A DNA stretch of 64,000 nt from Streptomyces sp. JB150 (GTDB taxonomy: Bacteria; Actinomycetota; Actinomycetes; Streptomycetales; Streptomycetaceae), in NCBI RefSeq assembly GCF_011193355.1, contig NZ_CP049780.1:1883207-1947206 (forward strand). Direction: 5' to 3'. The notes under the pieces were generated by a model. That model worked only from the letters and a program-made list of their open reading frames with translations, did no database searches and had not been told where the DNA came from. A program made the translations under genes and the position numbers. Below, one piece after another: positions 9,911 through 20,257 of this stretch (position 1 is its first letter; every line of letters begins with the position of its first letter).

Positions 9911-11398
9911 TCACCGGCTCCGCGCGCCGAGCCGGTTGGCGGTGTGGACGGCCCGCAGGACCGCCGCCGCCTTGTTGCGGCACTCGGTGTCCTCGGCGAC
10001 CGGGTCGGAGTCGGCGACGACTCCGGCGCCCGCCTGGACGTAGGCGGTGCCGTCGCGCAGCAGGGCGGTGCGGATGGCGATGGCGGTGTCGGAGTCGCCC
10101 GCGAAGTCGAGGTAGCCGACGCAGCCGCCGTACAGGCCGCGCCGGGACGGCTCCAGCTCGTCGATGATCTGCATCGCGCGCGGCTTCGGCGCGCCGGAGA
10201 GGGTGCCGGCCGGGAAGCAGGCGGTGAGCACGTCGAACGCGGTGCGGCCGGCGGCGACCTTGCCGGTGACCGTGGAGACGATGTGCATCACGTGCGAGTA
10301 CCGCTCGATGGACATGAAGTCGACGACCTCGACCGAGCCCGGTTCGCAGACCCGGCCCAGGTCGTTGCGGCCGAGGTCGACGAGCATCAGGTGCTCGGCG
10401 CGCTCCTTGGGGTCGGCGAGCAGTTCCTCGGCGAGGGCCTGGTCCTCCCGCGGGGTGGCGCCGCGGTGCCGGGTGCCCGCGATGGGGTGCACCATGGCCC
10501 GCCCGTCCTCGACCTTGACCAGCGCCTCCGGGGAGGAGCCGACGACATCGAAGCCGTCGAAGCGGAACAGGTACATGTACGGCGACGGGTTCGTCGCCCG
10601 CAGCACCCGGTAGACGTCGAGGGCGCTCGCCGTGCAGGGCGTCTCGAACCGCTGGGAGGGCACCACCTGGAAGGCCTCGCCCGCGCGGATGCGTTCCTTG
10701 ATGTCCTCGACGGCGGCCTGGTACGCGGGACCGCCCCAGCGCGCGGTGTACTCGGGCAGCTCGGACGGCGGCAGCACGGCGGGCGGCTGGGCGACCGCGC
10801 GGGACAGGTCGGCCTCCATGGCGTCGAGGCGGGCGACCGCGTCCGCGTAGGCCTCGTCGACGCCGGTGTCCAGGTCGTTGTGGTTGATCGCGTTGGCGAT
10901 CAACAGGACCGAGCCCTCCCAGTGGTCCATCACGGCGAGATCGCTGGTGAGGAGCATGGTCAGCTCGGGCAGCCGCAGGTCGTCGCGCCCGCCGGGGCCG
11001 ATCTTCTCCAGGCGGCGCACGATGTCGTAGCCGAGGTAGCCGACCATGCCGCCGGTGAACGGGGGCAGGCCCTCCTGGTGCGGGGTGTGCAGCGCCTCGA
11101 TGGTGGCGCGCAGGGCGGCGAGCGGGTCGCCGTCGACCGGGACGCCGACGGGCGGGGCGCCCAGCCAGTGGGCGCGGCCGTCGCGCTCGGTGAGGGTGGC
11201 GGCGGAGCGGACGCCGACGAAGGAGTAGCGGGACCACGAGCGGCCGTTCTCCGCGGACTCCAGGAGGAAGGTGCCGGGGCGCTCGGCGGCGAGCTTGCGG
11301 TAGAGCGCGACCGGGGTGTCGCCGTCGGCGAGGAGCTTGCGGGTGACGGGGATGACGCGGCGGTCGGTGGCGAGCTTGCGGAAGGTCTCGAGGTCCAT
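9911..11398 (-). CDS. trpE: Anthranilate synthase component I
   Basis: A 495-residue chorismate-utilising enzyme that makes anthranilate with a TrpG glutaminase not present in this window. The Trp feedback site LLES is at residues 45-48. Catalytic motifs include [32 protein letters not shown] and [24 protein letters not shown]. The upstream open frame (to 12247) runs through hisI in another frame and is not coding; ATG 11398 sits 11 bp after the hisI stop. trpE is thus co-transcribed with a histidine gene. Retention of LLES predicts a Trp-inhibitable enzyme. Confidence 0.97.
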   Translation of the reverse strand: MDLETFRKLATDRRVIPVTRKLLADGDTPVALYRKLAAERPGTFLLESAENGRSWSRYSFVGVRSAATLTERDGRAHWLGAPPVGVPVDGDPLAALRATIEALHTPHQEGLPPFTGGMVGYLGYDIVRRLEKIGPGGRDDLRLPELTMLLTSDLAVMDHWEGSVLLIANAINHNDLDTGVDEAYADAVARLDAMEADLSRAVAQPPAVLPPSELPEYTARWGGPAYQAAVEDIKERIRAGEAFQVVPSQRFETPCTASALDVYRVLRATNPSPYMYLFRFDGFDVVGSSPEALVKVEDGRAMVHPIAGTRHRGATPREDQALAEELLADPKERAEHLMLVDLGRNDLGRVCEPGSVEVVDFMSIERYSHVMHIVSTVTGKVAAGRTAFDVLTACFPAGTLSGAPKPRAMQIIDELEPSRRGLYGGCVGYLDFAGDSDTAIAIRTALLRDGTAYVQAGAGVVADSDPVAEDTECRNKAAAVLRAVHTANRLGARSR

Positions 11399-11409
11399 GG
11401 CGGCCGACC

Positions 11410-11805
11410 TTACTGATCCGAGGCCGGCGCGCCGGCGTCCTTGAGCAGCACGTCCTCGTCGAAGCAGGTGCGGGCGCCGGTGTGGCAGGCGGCGCCGACC
11501 TGGTCGACCTTGACGAGCACGGTGTCCGCGTCGCAGTCCAGGGCGACGGACTTCACCCACTGGACGTGGCCGGAGGTGTCGCCCTTGACCCAGTACTCCT
11601 GGCGGCTGCGCGACCAGTAGGTGCAGCGGCCGGTGGTCAGGGTGCGGTGCAGCGCCTCGTCGTCCATCCAGCCGAGCATGAGCACCTCTCCGGTGTCGTA
11701 CTGCTGGGCGATGGCGGGCAGGAGACCGTCGGCGCTGCGCTTGAGGCGCGCGGCGATCTCGGGGTCCAGGCTGCTGGGCCTGCTGGGCGGAGGCGTGCTG
11801 GTCAT
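11410..11805 (-). CDS. hisI: Phosphoribosyl-AMP cyclohydrolase
   Basis: A 131-residue Zn/Mg-dependent enzyme for the third step of histidine synthesis. Motifs are [40 protein letters not shown] and the zinc Cys/His cluster [12 protein letters not shown]. There is no HisE domain, so phosphoribosyl-ATP pyrophosphohydrolase must be encoded elsewhere. The start is taken as ATG 11805 ([10 protein letters not shown]); ATG 11814 would add three residues, and neither has a clear Shine-Dalgarno. The gene is divergent from the 11946 gene. Confidence 0.94.
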   Translation of the reverse strand: MTSTPPPSRPSSLDPEIAARLKRSADGLLPAIAQQYDTGEVLMLGWMDDEALHRTLTTGRCTYWSRSRQEYWVKGDTSGHVQWVKSVALDCDADTVLVKVDQVGAACHTGARTCFDEDVLLKDAGAPASDQ

Positions 11806-11932
11806 GGGTGCCATTGTGCCGCGCGGAAGCGGCACTCCCGGCCCGCTGTCCACCAGATGAGCGGGGCGGCGCGCAGCGCCTGGACGAGGGGCGGTGGCCG
11901 GGCGACGGGTGGGCGGACCGGGACGGCGGTCG

Positions 11933-11938
11933 TAGGCT
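11933..11938 (+). promoter_or_regulatory. TAGGCT -10 box, leaderless start of the TIGR03085 gene
   Basis: TAGGCT lies exactly 7 nt before the ATG at 11946 and no Shine-Dalgarno is present, the arrangement expected when transcription starts at the A of ATG. Confidence 0.5.
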
Positions 11939-11945
11939 GAACCGC

Positions 11946-12581
11946 ATGTCGACCTTTGCCAAGCGTGAACGGCTTCTTCTCGCCGAGCTCTTGGAGACCG
12001 CGGGCCCGCAGGCTCCCACCCTGTGCGAGGGCTGGCGGACCCGGGACCTCGCCGCGCACGTGGTGGTGCGCGAGCGCCGCCCGGACGCGGCCGGCGGTCT
12101 GCTGATCAAACAGCTCGCCCCCCGCCTGGACAAGGTGATGGAGGAGTTCGCGGCGAAGCCGTACGAGGAGCTGATCCAGCTCATCCGCACCGGTCCGCCG
12201 CGTTTCTCGCCGTTCGCCCTCAAGCAGATCGACGAGATGTCCAACACCGTCGAGTTCTACGTCCACGCGGAGGACGTCCGCCGCGCCCAGCCGGAGTGGT
12301 CCGCGCGGACGCTCGACCCGGTCTTCCAGGACGCCCTGTGGTCCCGGCTGGAGCGCACCGCCCGGCTGATGGGCCGTGGCTCCCCCACCGGGCTGGTGCT
12401 GCGCCGCCCCGACGGCCGGACCGTCGTCGCCCACCGGGGCACCCCGGTGGTGACGGTGACCGGCGAGCCGTCCGAGCTGCTGCTGTTCCTCTACGGCCGG
12501 CAGAGCGCGGCCAAGGTGGACCTGGACGGCGACGCGGACGCGATCGAGCGCCTGCACGACAGCAAGCAGCTGGGCATCTGA
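11946..12581 (+). CDS. TIGR03085 family protein (DinB/MDMPI-like fold)
   Basis: A 211-residue protein resembling the mycothiol-dependent maleylpyruvate isomerase-like / DinB four-helix proteins: the N-terminal [23 protein letters not shown] and [15 protein letters not shown] contain the Trp and His positions typical of the metal-binding bundle. Its substrate is unknown. ATG 11946 is chosen over an upstream frame because TAGGCT precedes it by 7 nt. It converges on hisF (29 bp between stops) and is not obviously part of the histidine pathway. Confidence 0.8.
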   Translation: MSTFAKRERLLLAELLETAGPQAPTLCEGWRTRDLAAHVVVRERRPDAAGGLLIKQLAPRLDKVMEEFAAKPYEELIQLIRTGPPRFSPFALKQIDEMSNTVEFYVHAEDVRRAQPEWSARTLDPVFQDALWSRLERTARLMGRGSPTGLVLRRPDGRTVVAHRGTPVVTVTGEPSELLLFLYGRQSAAKVDLDGDADAIERLHDSKQLGI

Positions 12582-12609
12582 AGCGGTCGAAGCGGCGCCC
12601 CGTGCCGGG

Positions 12610-13365
12610 TCAGCGGACGGGGTGCCCGGCTTCCCTCAGGGTCTGCTTGACCTCGCCGATGCGCAGGTCGCCGAAGTGGAAGACGGAGGCCGCGAGGACC
12701 GCGTCGGCGCCGGCCTCGACGGCGGGCGGGAAGTCGGCGAGCCGGCCGGCGCCGCCGGAGGCGATGACGGGGACCGTGACGTGCTTGCGCACGGCGCGGA
12801 TCATCTCCAGGTCGTAGCCGTCCTTGGTGCCGTCGGCGTCCATCGAGTTCAGCAGGATCTCGCCCGCGCCCAGCTCAGCGGCCCGGTGCGCCCACTCGAC
12901 GGCGTCGATGCCGGTGCCGCGCCGGCCGCCGTGGGTGGTGACCTCGAAGGAGCCCGACTCGGTGCGGCGGGCGTCCACGGACAGCACGAGGACCTGCCGG
13001 CCGAACCGCTCGGCGATCTCCCGGATCAGGTCCGGGCGGGCGATGGCGGCGGTGTTCACGCCGACCTTGTCCGCGCCGGCGCGCAGCAGCCTGTCCACGT
13101 CCTCGGCCGTGCGCACGCCGCCGCCCACGGTGAGCGGGATGAAGACCTGCTCGGCGGTGCGGCGCACCACGTCGTAGGTCGTCTCGCGGTTGCCGGAGGA
13201 CGCGGTGATGTCCAGGAACGTCAGCTCGTCGGCGCCCTCGGCGTCGTAGACCTTCGCCATCTCGACGGGGTCGCCCGCGTCGCGCAGGTTCTGGAAGTTG
13301 ACGCCCTTGACGACCCGGCCGTTGTCCACGTCCAGGCAGGGGATGACTCGGACCGCCAGGGTCAT
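12610..13365 (-). CDS. hisF: Imidazole glycerol phosphate synthase, cyclase subunit
   Basis: A 251-residue TIM barrel that uses ammonia from HisH to close the imidazole ring, releasing IGP and AICAR. The catalytic Asp is in [15 protein letters not shown] (D12) and the second Asp in SVDARR. Barrel phosphate sites are seen in LTVGGGVRT and VIASGGAG. The ATG overlaps the stop of the RidA-like gene by 4 bp. Confidence 0.97.
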   Translation of the reverse strand: MTLAVRVIPCLDVDNGRVVKGVNFQNLRDAGDPVEMAKVYDAEGADELTFLDITASSGNRETTYDVVRRTAEQVFIPLTVGGGVRTAEDVDRLLRAGADKVGVNTAAIARPDLIREIAERFGRQVLVLSVDARRTESGSFEVTTHGGRRGTGIDAVEWAHRAAELGAGEILLNSMDADGTKDGYDLEMIRAVRKHVTVPVIASGGAGRLADFPPAVEAGADAVLAASVFHFGDLRIGEVKQTLREAGHPVR

Positions 13366-13766
13366 GACTGCTCGGCTCCTCTGAATGCCTCTACTTCGAC
13401 CTCGACCAGGATGCGCGGGTCCACGAAGCCCTCCACCACCAGGAGGGTGGACACCGGGCGTACCGTGCCGAAGATTTCCTTGTGGGCGCGGCCCACGTCG
13501 TCCACGTCCCGGGCGTGCGTCAGGTACATCCGGGTGCGGATCACGGACTCGACGCCGAGCCCGAGCTCACCGATCGCCTCCAGGGCGCTGGTGAAGGCCA
13601 CCTTGGCCTGTTCGTACGGGTCGCCCTCGCCGTACAGCACGTCGCCCTTGAAGGACGTGGTGCCGCCGACGAGGACGCGGTCGCCCGCCGCGACGGCGCG
13701 TGCGAAACCGAAGGACTCTTCCCAGGGACTTCCGCTCTGCACGCGCCGCACGGCTTCGGACGTCAT
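13362..13766 (-). CDS. RidA (YjgF/YER057c/UK114) family protein
   Basis: A 134-residue protein of the RidA fold. Family segments are [53 protein letters not shown] and the C-terminal [13 protein letters not shown] with the Arg that binds substrate carboxylate in true RidA. It overlaps both hisA (ATGA) and hisF (ATGA), so it belongs to the his operon. RidA enzymes hydrolyse reactive enamine/imine intermediates; whether this one protects a PLP enzyme such as HisC is inference. Confidence 0.88.
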   Translation of the reverse strand: MTSEAVRRVQSGSPWEESFGFARAVAAGDRVLVGGTTSFKGDVLYGEGDPYEQAKVAFTSALEAIGELGLGVESVIRTRMYLTHARDVDDVGRAHKEIFGTVRPVSTLLVVEGFVDPRILVEVEVEAFRGAEQS

Positions 13767-14488
13767 GACTGCACTGCCTCCAGGGCCTCTTCGAGGGTGA
13801 ACGCCTTCGCGTACAGCGCCTTCCCGACGATGGCGCCCTCGACACCGAGCGGGACCAGCTCGGCGATGGCGCGCAGGTCGTCCAGGGAGGAGACGCCGCC
13901 GGAGGCCACGACCGGGCGGTCGGTGGCCGCGCAGACGTTCTTCAGCAGCTCCAGGTTGGGGCCCTGGAGGGTGCCGTCCTTGGCGATGTCGGTGACGACG
14001 TAGCGCGCGCAGCCCTCCTTGTTGAGGCGGTCCAGCGTCTCGTAGAGGTCGCCGCCGTCGCGGGTCCAGCCCCGGCCGCGCAGGGTGGTGCCCCGCACGT
14101 CCAGGCCCACCGCGATCTTGTCGCCGTGCTCGGCGATGACCTTGGCGACCCACTCGGGGGTCTCCAGGGCGGCCGTGCCCAGGTTGACGCGGGTGCAGCC
14201 GGTGGCGAGCGCGGCGGCCAGGGAGGCGTCGTCACGGATGCCGCCGGACAGCTCCACCTTGATGTCCATCGCCTTCGTCACCTCGGCGATCAGCTCCCGG
14301 TTGTCGCCGGTGCCGAAGGCCGCGTCGAGGTCGACGAGGTGCAGCCACTCGGCGCCCGCGCGCTGCCAGGCGAGGGCGGCCTCCAGCGGGGAGCCGTAGG
14401 AGGTCTCGGTGCCGGACTCGCCGTGCACGAGGCGGACGGCCTGGCCGTCGCGGACGTCGACGGCGGGGAGCAGTTCGAGCTTGGCCAT
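13763..14488 (-). CDS. priA: Phosphoribosyl isomerase A, HisA with probable TrpF activity
   Basis: A 241-residue TIM barrel. HisA isomerises ProFAR in histidine synthesis; in Streptomyces and mycobacteria the PriA form also does the TrpF step of Trp synthesis. Visible features are [19 protein letters not shown] (catalytic D11), ELSGGIRDD and [14 protein letters not shown] (second catalytic Asp). The protein aligns over the whole length with HisA, and no trpF lies among the trp genes here, which fits the dual role. It overlaps the RidA-like gene by 4 bp. Confidence 0.95.
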   Translation of the reverse strand: MAKLELLPAVDVRDGQAVRLVHGESGTETSYGSPLEAALAWQRAGAEWLHLVDLDAAFGTGDNRELIAEVTKAMDIKVELSGGIRDDASLAAALATGCTRVNLGTAALETPEWVAKVIAEHGDKIAVGLDVRGTTLRGRGWTRDGGDLYETLDRLNKEGCARYVVTDIAKDGTLQGPNLELLKNVCAATDRPVVASGGVSSLDDLRAIAELVPLGVEGAIVGKALYAKAFTLEEALEAVQS

Positions 14489-14492
14489 GTCT

Positions 14493-15134
14493 CTACAGGG
14501 TTCCGATCCAGTTGGTGAGCAGCTGCGCGCCGGCGTCGCCGGACTTCTCGGGGTGGAACTGCGTGGCCCACAGGGCGCCGTTCTCCACGGCGGCCACGAA
14601 GGGCTTGCCGTGGGTGGACCAGGTGACCTTGGGGGCCGCCATCGCCGGGTTGTGGGCCTCCAGCGTCCAGTCGTGGACGGCGTAGGAGTGCACGAAGTAG
14701 AACCGGGCGTCCGCGTCCAGGCCGGCGAACAGCTCGGAGCCGGCGGGCGCGTCGACGGTGTTCCAGCCCATGTGGGGCACGACGTCGGCCTGGAGCGGCT
14801 CGACGCTGCCGGGCCACTCGTCGAGGCCGTCGGTCTCGACACCGTGCTCGATGCCCCGCGCGAACAGGATCTGCATGCCGACGCAGATGCCCATCACGGG
14901 CCGCCCGCCGGCCAGCCGGCGTTCGATGATCCAGTCGCCGCGCGCCTCCTTCAGGCCCGCCATGCAGGCGGCGAAGGCGCCGACGCCGGGGACCAGCAGG
15001 CCGTCGGCGTTCATGGCCTTGTCGTAGTCGCGGGTGATCTCGACGTCGGCTCCCGCGCGGGCCAGGGCACGCTCGGCGGAGCGGACGTTGCCGAAGCCGT
15101 AGTCGAAGACGACGACCTTCTTGGCGGTGCTCAT
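14493..15134 (-). CDS. hisH: Imidazole glycerol phosphate synthase, glutaminase subunit
   Basis: A 213-residue class I glutamine amidotransferase supplying ammonia to HisF. The nucleophile Cys is in [13 protein letters not shown] and the His-Glu pair in [23 protein letters not shown] at the N-terminus and GVGAFAACM are standard. The start at 15134 overlaps the TGA of the small membrane-protein gene by one base (TGATG). hisA follows after 4 bp. Confidence 0.97.
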   Translation of the reverse strand: MSTAKKVVVFDYGFGNVRSAERALARAGADVEITRDYDKAMNADGLLVPGVGAFAACMAGLKEARGDWIIERRLAGGRPVMGICVGMQILFARGIEHGVETDGLDEWPGSVEPLQADVVPHMGWNTVDAPAGSELFAGLDADARFYFVHSYAVHDWTLEAHNPAMAAPKVTWSTHGKPFVAAVENGALWATQFHPEKSGDAGAQLLTNWIGTL

Positions 15135-15298
15135 CAGTTCCACACCTCCAGCCGCATGACGCCGGCGACGAGGCACATCGCGGCGCCGATGGACAACAGC
15201 ACGATCAGGCTCGTGGGCATCTTCTGCTTGACGAAGGAGATGATCCCGCCGATCAGGAAGAGCCCGACGACGATCAGGACGGTCGACAGCCCGTTCAC
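15134..15298 (-). CDS. Small two-helix membrane protein in the his operon
   Basis: A 54-residue protein with two hydrophobic helices (about residues 4-20 and 25-46) separated by a short basic loop (FVKQKMP). GTG 15298 is preceded by GGAGGG at 6-nt spacing, so the longer frame to 15397 is not used. It lies between hisB and hisH in the same direction. I do not recognise a family with certainty; a similar small membrane protein stands here in other Streptomyces as I recall. No function can be named. Confidence 0.7.
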   Translation of the reverse strand: MNGLSTVLIVVGLFLIGGIISFVKQKMPTSLIVLLSIGAAMCLVAGVMRLEVWN

Positions 15299-15386
15299 CG
15301 TGTCCCTCCGTTCGCTTCCGCGCCCACGCGGCGCGGAGGTGCGGCCATCGTGGTCGTCCGCGGCCCGGCGGCCGCGTGTGCGTCGC

Positions 15387-15980
15387 TCACAGCGCACCCT
15401 TCGTGGACGGCAGGATCCCCGCCGCGCGGGGGTCGCGCTCGGAGGCGTAGCGCAGGGCGCGGGCGAGCGCCTTGAACTGGCACTCCACGATGTGGTGCGC
15501 GTTGCGGCCGTACGGCACGTGGACGTGCAGCGCGATCTGGGCCTGGGCGACGAAGGACTCCAGGATGTGCCGGGTCATCGTGGTGTCGTACTCGCCGATC
15601 ATCGGCGCCATCTTCTCGGGCTCGGTGTGCACGAGGTACGGGCGGCCGGACAGGTCGACGGTGACCTGGGCGAGGGACTCGTCCAGCGGGACGGTGCAGT
15701 TGCCGAAGCGGTAGATGCCCACCTTGTCGCCGAGGGCCTGCCGGAAGGCGGCGCCCAGCGCGAGGGCGGTGTCCTCGATGGTGTGGTGGGAGTCGATGTG
15801 CAGGTCGCCCTCGGTCTTCACGGTGAGGTCGAACAGACCGTGCCGTCCGAGCTGGTCGAGCATGTGGTCGTAGAAGCCGACACCGGTGGAGATGTCGGTC
15901 TTCCCGGTGCCGTCGAGGTCTATCTCGACGAGGACCGAGGTCTCCTTGGTCGTGCGCTCCACGCGTCCCACGCGGTTCAT
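15387..15980 (-). CDS. hisB: Imidazoleglycerol-phosphate dehydratase
   Basis: A 197-residue manganese enzyme of the single-function bacterial type, with no histidinol phosphatase fused. Metal-binding His clusters appear in [37 protein letters not shown] and [16 protein letters not shown]. It overlaps hisC by 4 bp (ATGA). The histidinol-phosphate phosphatase step is not encoded in this window. Confidence 0.97.
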   Translation of the reverse strand: MNRVGRVERTTKETSVLVEIDLDGTGKTDISTGVGFYDHMLDQLGRHGLFDLTVKTEGDLHIDSHHTIEDTALALGAAFRQALGDKVGIYRFGNCTVPLDESLAQVTVDLSGRPYLVHTEPEKMAPMIGEYDTTMTRHILESFVAQAQIALHVHVPYGRNAHHIVECQFKALARALRYASERDPRAAGILPSTKGAL

Positions 15981-17083
15981 GCGTTCATCTCCTTCTTCAG
16001 CTCACGGACCGCGTCGAGGAACGCGTCGTTCTCCTCCGGGGTGCCCGCGGTGACGCGCAGCCACCCCGGCACGCCGTTGTCCCGGACCAGGACGCCCCGG
16101 TCGAGGATGCGGCGCCAGGCCTGGTGGGCGTCGGCGAACCGGCCGAACTGGACGAAGTTCGCGTCGGACTCGGTCACCTCGTAGCCGATCGCCTTCAGCT
16201 CGCCGACCAGCCGGTCCCGCTCGGCCTTCAGCTGCTCGACATAGCCGAGGAGGGTGTCGGTGTGCTCCAGGGCGGCCAGCGCGGTCGCCTGGGTGACGGC
16301 CGACAGGTGGTACGGCAGCCGGACCAGCTGGACGGCGTCCACGACGGCCGGGTGCGCGGCGAGGTAACCGAGGCGCAGGCCGGCCGCGCCGAACGCCTTG
16401 GACATGGTGCGGGAGATCACCAGGTGCGGGCGGCCGTCGAGCAGCGGCAGCAGCGAGTCGCCGTGGCTGAACTCGACGTACGCCTCGTCCACGACCACCA
16501 TCGACGGCTTGGCCGCCTGCGCGGCCTCGTACAGCGCGAGGACCGTGTCGGCCGGGACCGCGTTGCCGGTGGGGTTGTTGGGGGTGGTGATGAAGACGAC
16601 GTCCGGCCGGTGCTCCGCGATGGCCTTCTCGGCCGCCGGGAGGTCGATGGTGAAGTCGTCGTCGCGGGGGCCGGAGATCCAGCCCGTGCCCGTGCCGCGC
16701 GCGATGAGCGCGTGCATCGAGTACGACGGCTCGAAGCCGATCGCGGTGCGGCCGGGGCCGCCGAAGGTCTGGAGCAGCTGCTGGAGGACCTCGTTGGAGC
16801 CGTTGGCCGCCCAGACGTTCGCCGGGCCGACCTCGTACCCGGAGGTCTTCGTCAGGTACTCGGCGAGCCGGGTGCGCAGCTCGACCGCGTCCCGGTCCGG
16901 GTAGCGGTTGAGGTCGCGGGCCGCCGCGCGCACCCGCTCGGCGATCCGCTCGACCAGCGGCTCGGGCAGCGGGTAGGGGTTCTCGTTGGTGTTCAGCCGT
17001 ACCGGGACGTCGAGCTGGGGCGCGCCGTAGGGGGACTTGCCGCGCAGCTCGTCCCGGACGGGAAGATCGTCGATGCCGGTCAC
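15977..17083 (-). CDS. hisC: Histidinol-phosphate aminotransferase
   Basis: A 368-residue fold-type I PLP aminotransferase. The PLP Lys is in [18 protein letters not shown], the substrate-binding start is [14 protein letters not shown], and TTPNNPTGN and [10 protein letters not shown] supply the Asn and Asp/Tyr cofactor contacts. GTG 17083 overlaps the hisD stop by 4 bp and is preferred to the long upstream frame, which runs through hisD. Confidence 0.97.
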   Translation of the reverse strand: MTGIDDLPVRDELRGKSPYGAPQLDVPVRLNTNENPYPLPEPLVERIAERVRAAARDLNRYPDRDAVELRTRLAEYLTKTSGYEVGPANVWAANGSNEVLQQLLQTFGGPGRTAIGFEPSYSMHALIARGTGTGWISGPRDDDFTIDLPAAEKAIAEHRPDVVFITTPNNPTGNAVPADTVLALYEAAQAAKPSMVVVDEAYVEFSHGDSLLPLLDGRPHLVISRTMSKAFGAAGLRLGYLAAHPAVVDAVQLVRLPYHLSAVTQATALAALEHTDTLLGYVEQLKAERDRLVGELKAIGYEVTESDANFVQFGRFADAHQAWRRILDRGVLVRDNGVPGWLRVTAGTPEENDAFLDAVRELKKEMNA

Positions 17084-18405
17084 TTGCCCTGAGGAACCTT
17101 CCAGTCGAACCGGGCCTTGATCGCCGCGCCGTGCGCGGGCAGGTCCTCCGCCTCCGCCAGCGTCACCACGTGGTGGGCCACCTCGGCGAGGGCGTCGCGG
17201 GTGTAGTCCACGATGTGGATGCCGCGCAGGAAGGACTGGACGGACAGGCCCGAGGAGTGGCAGGCGCAGCCGCCGGTGGGCAGGACGTGGTTGGAGCCCG
17301 CGGCGTAGTCGCCGAGCGAGACCGGGGCCCAGGGGCCGATGAAGATCGCGCCCGCGTTGCGGACGCGTTCGGCCACGGCGGCGGCGTCGGCGGTCTGGAT
17401 CTCCAGGTGCTCGGCGCCGTACGCGTCGACCACCCGCAGGCCCTCCTCGACGCCGTCGACCAGCACGATCGCGGACTGTGTGCCCTTCAGGGCGGGCACG
17501 ATCCGGTCGTCGACGTGCTTGGTGGCCGCGACCTGGGTCGCCAGCTCGCGCTCGACGGCCTCGGCCAGCTCGGCGGAGTCGGTGACCAGGACGGCGGCGG
17601 CCAGCGGGTCGTGCTCGGCCTGGCTGATCAGGTCGGCGGCGACGTGCACCGGGTCGGCCGTGGCGTCGGCGAGGACCGCGATCTCGGTCGGGCCGGCCTC
17701 GGCGTCGATGCCGATCTTGCCGGTGAAGTAGCGCTTGGCGGCGGCGACCCAGATGTTGCCGGGGCCGGTGACCATGTTGGCGGGCGGGCAGGACTCGGTG
17801 CCGTAGGCGAACATCGCGACGGCGGTCGCGCCGCCCGCGGCGTACACCTCGTCGACGCCGAGCAGCGCGCACGCGGCGAGGATCGTCGGGTGCGGCAGGC
17901 CGCCGAACTCGGCCTGGGCCGGGGAGGCGAGCGCGATCGACCCGACACCGGCCTCCTGGGCCGGGACGACGTTCATGACCACGGAGGACGGGTACACCGA
18001 GCGGCCGCCCGGCGCGTACAGGCCGACGCGGTCGACCGGCACCCACTTCTCGGTGACCGTGCCGCCGGGCACCACCTGGGTGGTGTGGGTCTCACGCCGC
18101 TGGGCGCGGTGGACGAGCCGGGCGCGGCGGATGGACTCCTCTAGGGCCGCGCGCACGGCCGGATCCAGCTCCTCCAGGGCGCGGGTGAGCGCCGCGGCCG
18201 GGACCCGGACCTGGTCGAGCTTCACGCCGTCGAACTTCTCGGCGAAGTCGATCAGCGCCGCGTCCCCGCGATGATGCACGGCCTCGCAGATCGGACGCAC
18301 CTTCTCCAGGGCGGCCGCAACGTCGAAGTCGGCTCGGGGCAGCAGGTCGCGCAGGGCGGGACCCTCCGGGAGGGCGTCGCCGCGCAGATCGATTCGGGAG
18401 ATCAC
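17080..18405 (-). CDS. hisD: Histidinol dehydrogenase
   Basis: A 441-residue zinc enzyme that oxidises histidinol to histidine with two NAD+. Motifs are [57 protein letters not shown] and the zinc/active-site segment [19 protein letters not shown] 18405 is taken as the start (ISRIDLRGD). It is the first gene of the his operon; a 17-bp palindrome lies 41 bp upstream. Confidence 0.97.
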   Translation of the reverse strand: MISRIDLRGDALPEGPALRDLLPRADFDVAAALEKVRPICEAVHHRGDAALIDFAEKFDGVKLDQVRVPAAALTRALEELDPAVRAALEESIRRARLVHRAQRRETHTTQVVPGGTVTEKWVPVDRVGLYAPGGRSVYPSSVVMNVVPAQEAGVGSIALASPAQAEFGGLPHPTILAACALLGVDEVYAAGGATAVAMFAYGTESCPPANMVTGPGNIWVAAAKRYFTGKIGIDAEAGPTEIAVLADATADPVHVAADLISQAEHDPLAAAVLVTDSAELAEAVERELATQVAATKHVDDRIVPALKGTQSAIVLVDGVEEGLRVVDAYGAEHLEIQTADAAAVAERVRNAGAIFIGPWAPVSLGDYAAGSNHVLPTGGCACHSSGLSVQSFLRGIHIVDYTRDALAEVAHHVVTLAEAEDLPAHGAAIKARFDWKVPQGK

Positions 18406-18446
18406 AGGCTCAATTCTCGCAGACCGGCGACGGCGGTCGTCCGCGC

Positions 18447-18463
18447 GTATCAATGGCTGATAC
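18447..18463. promoter_or_regulatory. Palindrome in the divergent hisD promoter region
   Basis: GTATCA-ATGGC-TGATAC: perfect 6-bp arms with a 5-nt spacer in the 177-bp gap between hisD and the divergent 18583 gene. It is lower in GC than its surroundings and placed where an operator or promoter element would lie. The binding protein is unknown. Confidence 0.4.
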
Positions 18464-18582
18464 AGAACGCGTCGCGGACCCGGAAGATCCCCCTCACTTT
18501 TCGTGTTCCTTCGGTCACACAGCGGGCATGAACTGCAGTACGAGGGACGAACCGGCGAGTATCCGGGGAGGCAGGGACAACT

Positions 18583-20163
18583 GTGACCGAGGGGGCCGCT
18601 CCGCGCGCCGGGGACATCCCGGACGAGCTGACCGCCGCGGAGGCCGGCATGTGGCAGGCCTTCCGCGACGGCGCGGTGTACGACCTGCGCAGCGGGGACC
18701 CCGCCGTCGACGATCCGCACGGCGTGCATCCCTGGGGGCCGGAGCGGACCGTGCGGGCCCGCGTCGTGTGCTGGCTGCTGCTGGACGGCCCGCCCGCGCT
18801 GGCCGGCCGGGTGGCCTCGCTGAAGCTGACCGGCATCCAGGTCAGCGGCTCCATCGACCTCGCGGGCGGCACGGTGGTGCCGTACGTCGAGCTGACCGGC
18901 TGCCGCTTCGAGCAGGAGGTGCGGCTGCCCGAGGCCCGGTTCACGACGGTGCGGCTGGTCAACTGCGCGGTGCCCCGGCTGGAGGCGGCCCGGGTGCACA
19001 CCGAGGGCGATCTGCATCTGCCGCGCTGCCGCTTCCACGGCGGGATACGGCTGACCGACGCGCAGATCGGCACCGACCTGCTGCTCAACCAGGCGGTCGT
19101 GTACCGCGACCGCGGCGGCCGCTCCATCGCGGGGGACGGCATGAACGTCGGGCAGGACCTGCAGGCCGAGCTGCTGGAGTCGCACGGCGAGCTGAGCCTG
19201 CGCAGCGCCACCGTCGGGGTCTCGCTGAGCCTGCGCGGCGCCCGGCTGCGCAACCCGTACGGCAGGCTGGCGCTGAACGCGCCGCAGCTGACCGTCGAGC
19301 GCACCCTGTACCTGACCCCGGCGGGCCTCGGCGGCCTCCAGCTCAGCGGGCGCACCCCCGCGCAGGGCACCCGGGTGCAGCGGTTCGAGTGCCAGGGCGG
19401 GCTGCGGCTGGACGACGGCCGGTTCGGGGACGCGGTGGACCTCGAGAGCGCCCGGCTCGTCCTCACCGACGACCAGGAGCTGTCGCTGCGCCGGATCCAG
19501 GTGCCCGAGCTGCGCTTCCTCGGGGAGCGCCCGCAGCGGGGCAGGGTGGTGCTGTCCGGGGCGCGGGTCGTCAACCTCGTGGACCGGGCGAGCAGCTGGC
19601 CCGGCCCCGGCCGGCTGCACATGCCGGGCTTCACCTACGAGAACCTGGTCCCGCAGGGCCCGTTCCCGCTGGCCGAGCGGCTGGAGTGGGTGGCCGCGGC
19701 GACCGCCGAGTACAACCCGGACCCGTACGAGCGGCTGGCGGCGGTGCTGCGGGCCGGCGGCGAGGACGAGGACGCCCGCGAGGTGCTGCTCGCCAAGCAG
19801 CGCCGGCGCCGCGAGACGCTGCCGCCGGCCGCGAAGCTGTGGGGGTACGCCCAGGACTGGACGGTGGCCTACGGCTACCGGCCGGGGCGCGCGGCGGTGT
19901 GGATGGCGGTGCTGTGGGCGGCGGGCTCGCTGGCCTTCGCCTCCGCCGGGCGCCCGGAGACCGGCGGCACCGCCGCGCAACCGCCGTGGAACCCGGCCCT
20001 TTTCGCCCTGGACCTCCTGCTGCCCGTCATCGACCTCGGCCACGCGGGCGGCTGGCAGCTGCGCGGCGGCTGGCAGTGGCTGGGCGCGGCGCTGGTGCTG
20101 CTCGGCTGGGTGCTGGCGACGACGGTGGCGGCGGGGGCGACGCGGCTGCTGCGCCGCAACTAG
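18583..20163 (+). CDS. Beta-helix-like protein with C-terminal membrane helices (often called membrane-associated oxidoreductase)
   Basis: A 526-residue protein. Residues about 80-360 are a ladder of short hydrophobic repeats ([50 protein letters not shown] and so on), as in bactofilin-like or pentapeptide-like right-handed beta-helices. A helical linker ([35 protein letters not shown]) follows, then two membrane helices near residues 440-460 and 500-520. Streptomyces homologues are commonly annotated oxidoreductase, but I see no Rossmann or metal motif to justify it. A GGGGAGGCAG ribosome site precedes the GTG start. Function unknown. Confidence 0.75.
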   Translation: MTEGAAPRAGDIPDELTAAEAGMWQAFRDGAVYDLRSGDPAVDDPHGVHPWGPERTVRARVVCWLLLDGPPALAGRVASLKLTGIQVSGSIDLAGGTVVPYVELTGCRFEQEVRLPEARFTTVRLVNCAVPRLEAARVHTEGDLHLPRCRFHGGIRLTDAQIGTDLLLNQAVVYRDRGGRSIAGDGMNVGQDLQAELLESHGELSLRSATVGVSLSLRGARLRNPYGRLALNAPQLTVERTLYLTPAGLGGLQLSGRTPAQGTRVQRFECQGGLRLDDGRFGDAVDLESARLVLTDDQELSLRRIQVPELRFLGERPQRGRVVLSGARVVNLVDRASSWPGPGRLHMPGFTYENLVPQGPFPLAERLEWVAAATAEYNPDPYERLAAVLRAGGEDEDAREVLLAKQRRRRETLPPAAKLWGYAQDWTVAYGYRPGRAAVWMAVLWAAGSLAFASAGRPETGGTAAQPPWNPALFALDLLLPVIDLGHAGGWQLRGGWQWLGAALVLLGWVLATTVAAGATRLLRRN

Positions 20164-20243
20164 CGGACGTCCCGCTCCGCTCGGGGCGGCACCGGAGGCG
20201 TGCGGTCTGCGGGCTGGGCGGACACGCCGGTGCCGGCGACCAT

Positions 20244-20249
20244 TAGGCT
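20244..20249 (+). promoter_or_regulatory. TAGGCT -10 box, leaderless start of the Lon-N gene
   Basis: TAGGCT is 8 nt upstream of GTG 20258, with no Shine-Dalgarno between. It is the same arrangement as at 11933 and 24350. Confidence 0.5.
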
Positions 20250-20257
20250 CTGGGGTC

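Noticed and set aside
9911..12247. Long frame that would extend TrpE upstream through hisI
   Set aside because: The added part is low-complexity and out of frame with hisI, which is clearly coding; ATG 11398 begins at conserved TrpE sequence.
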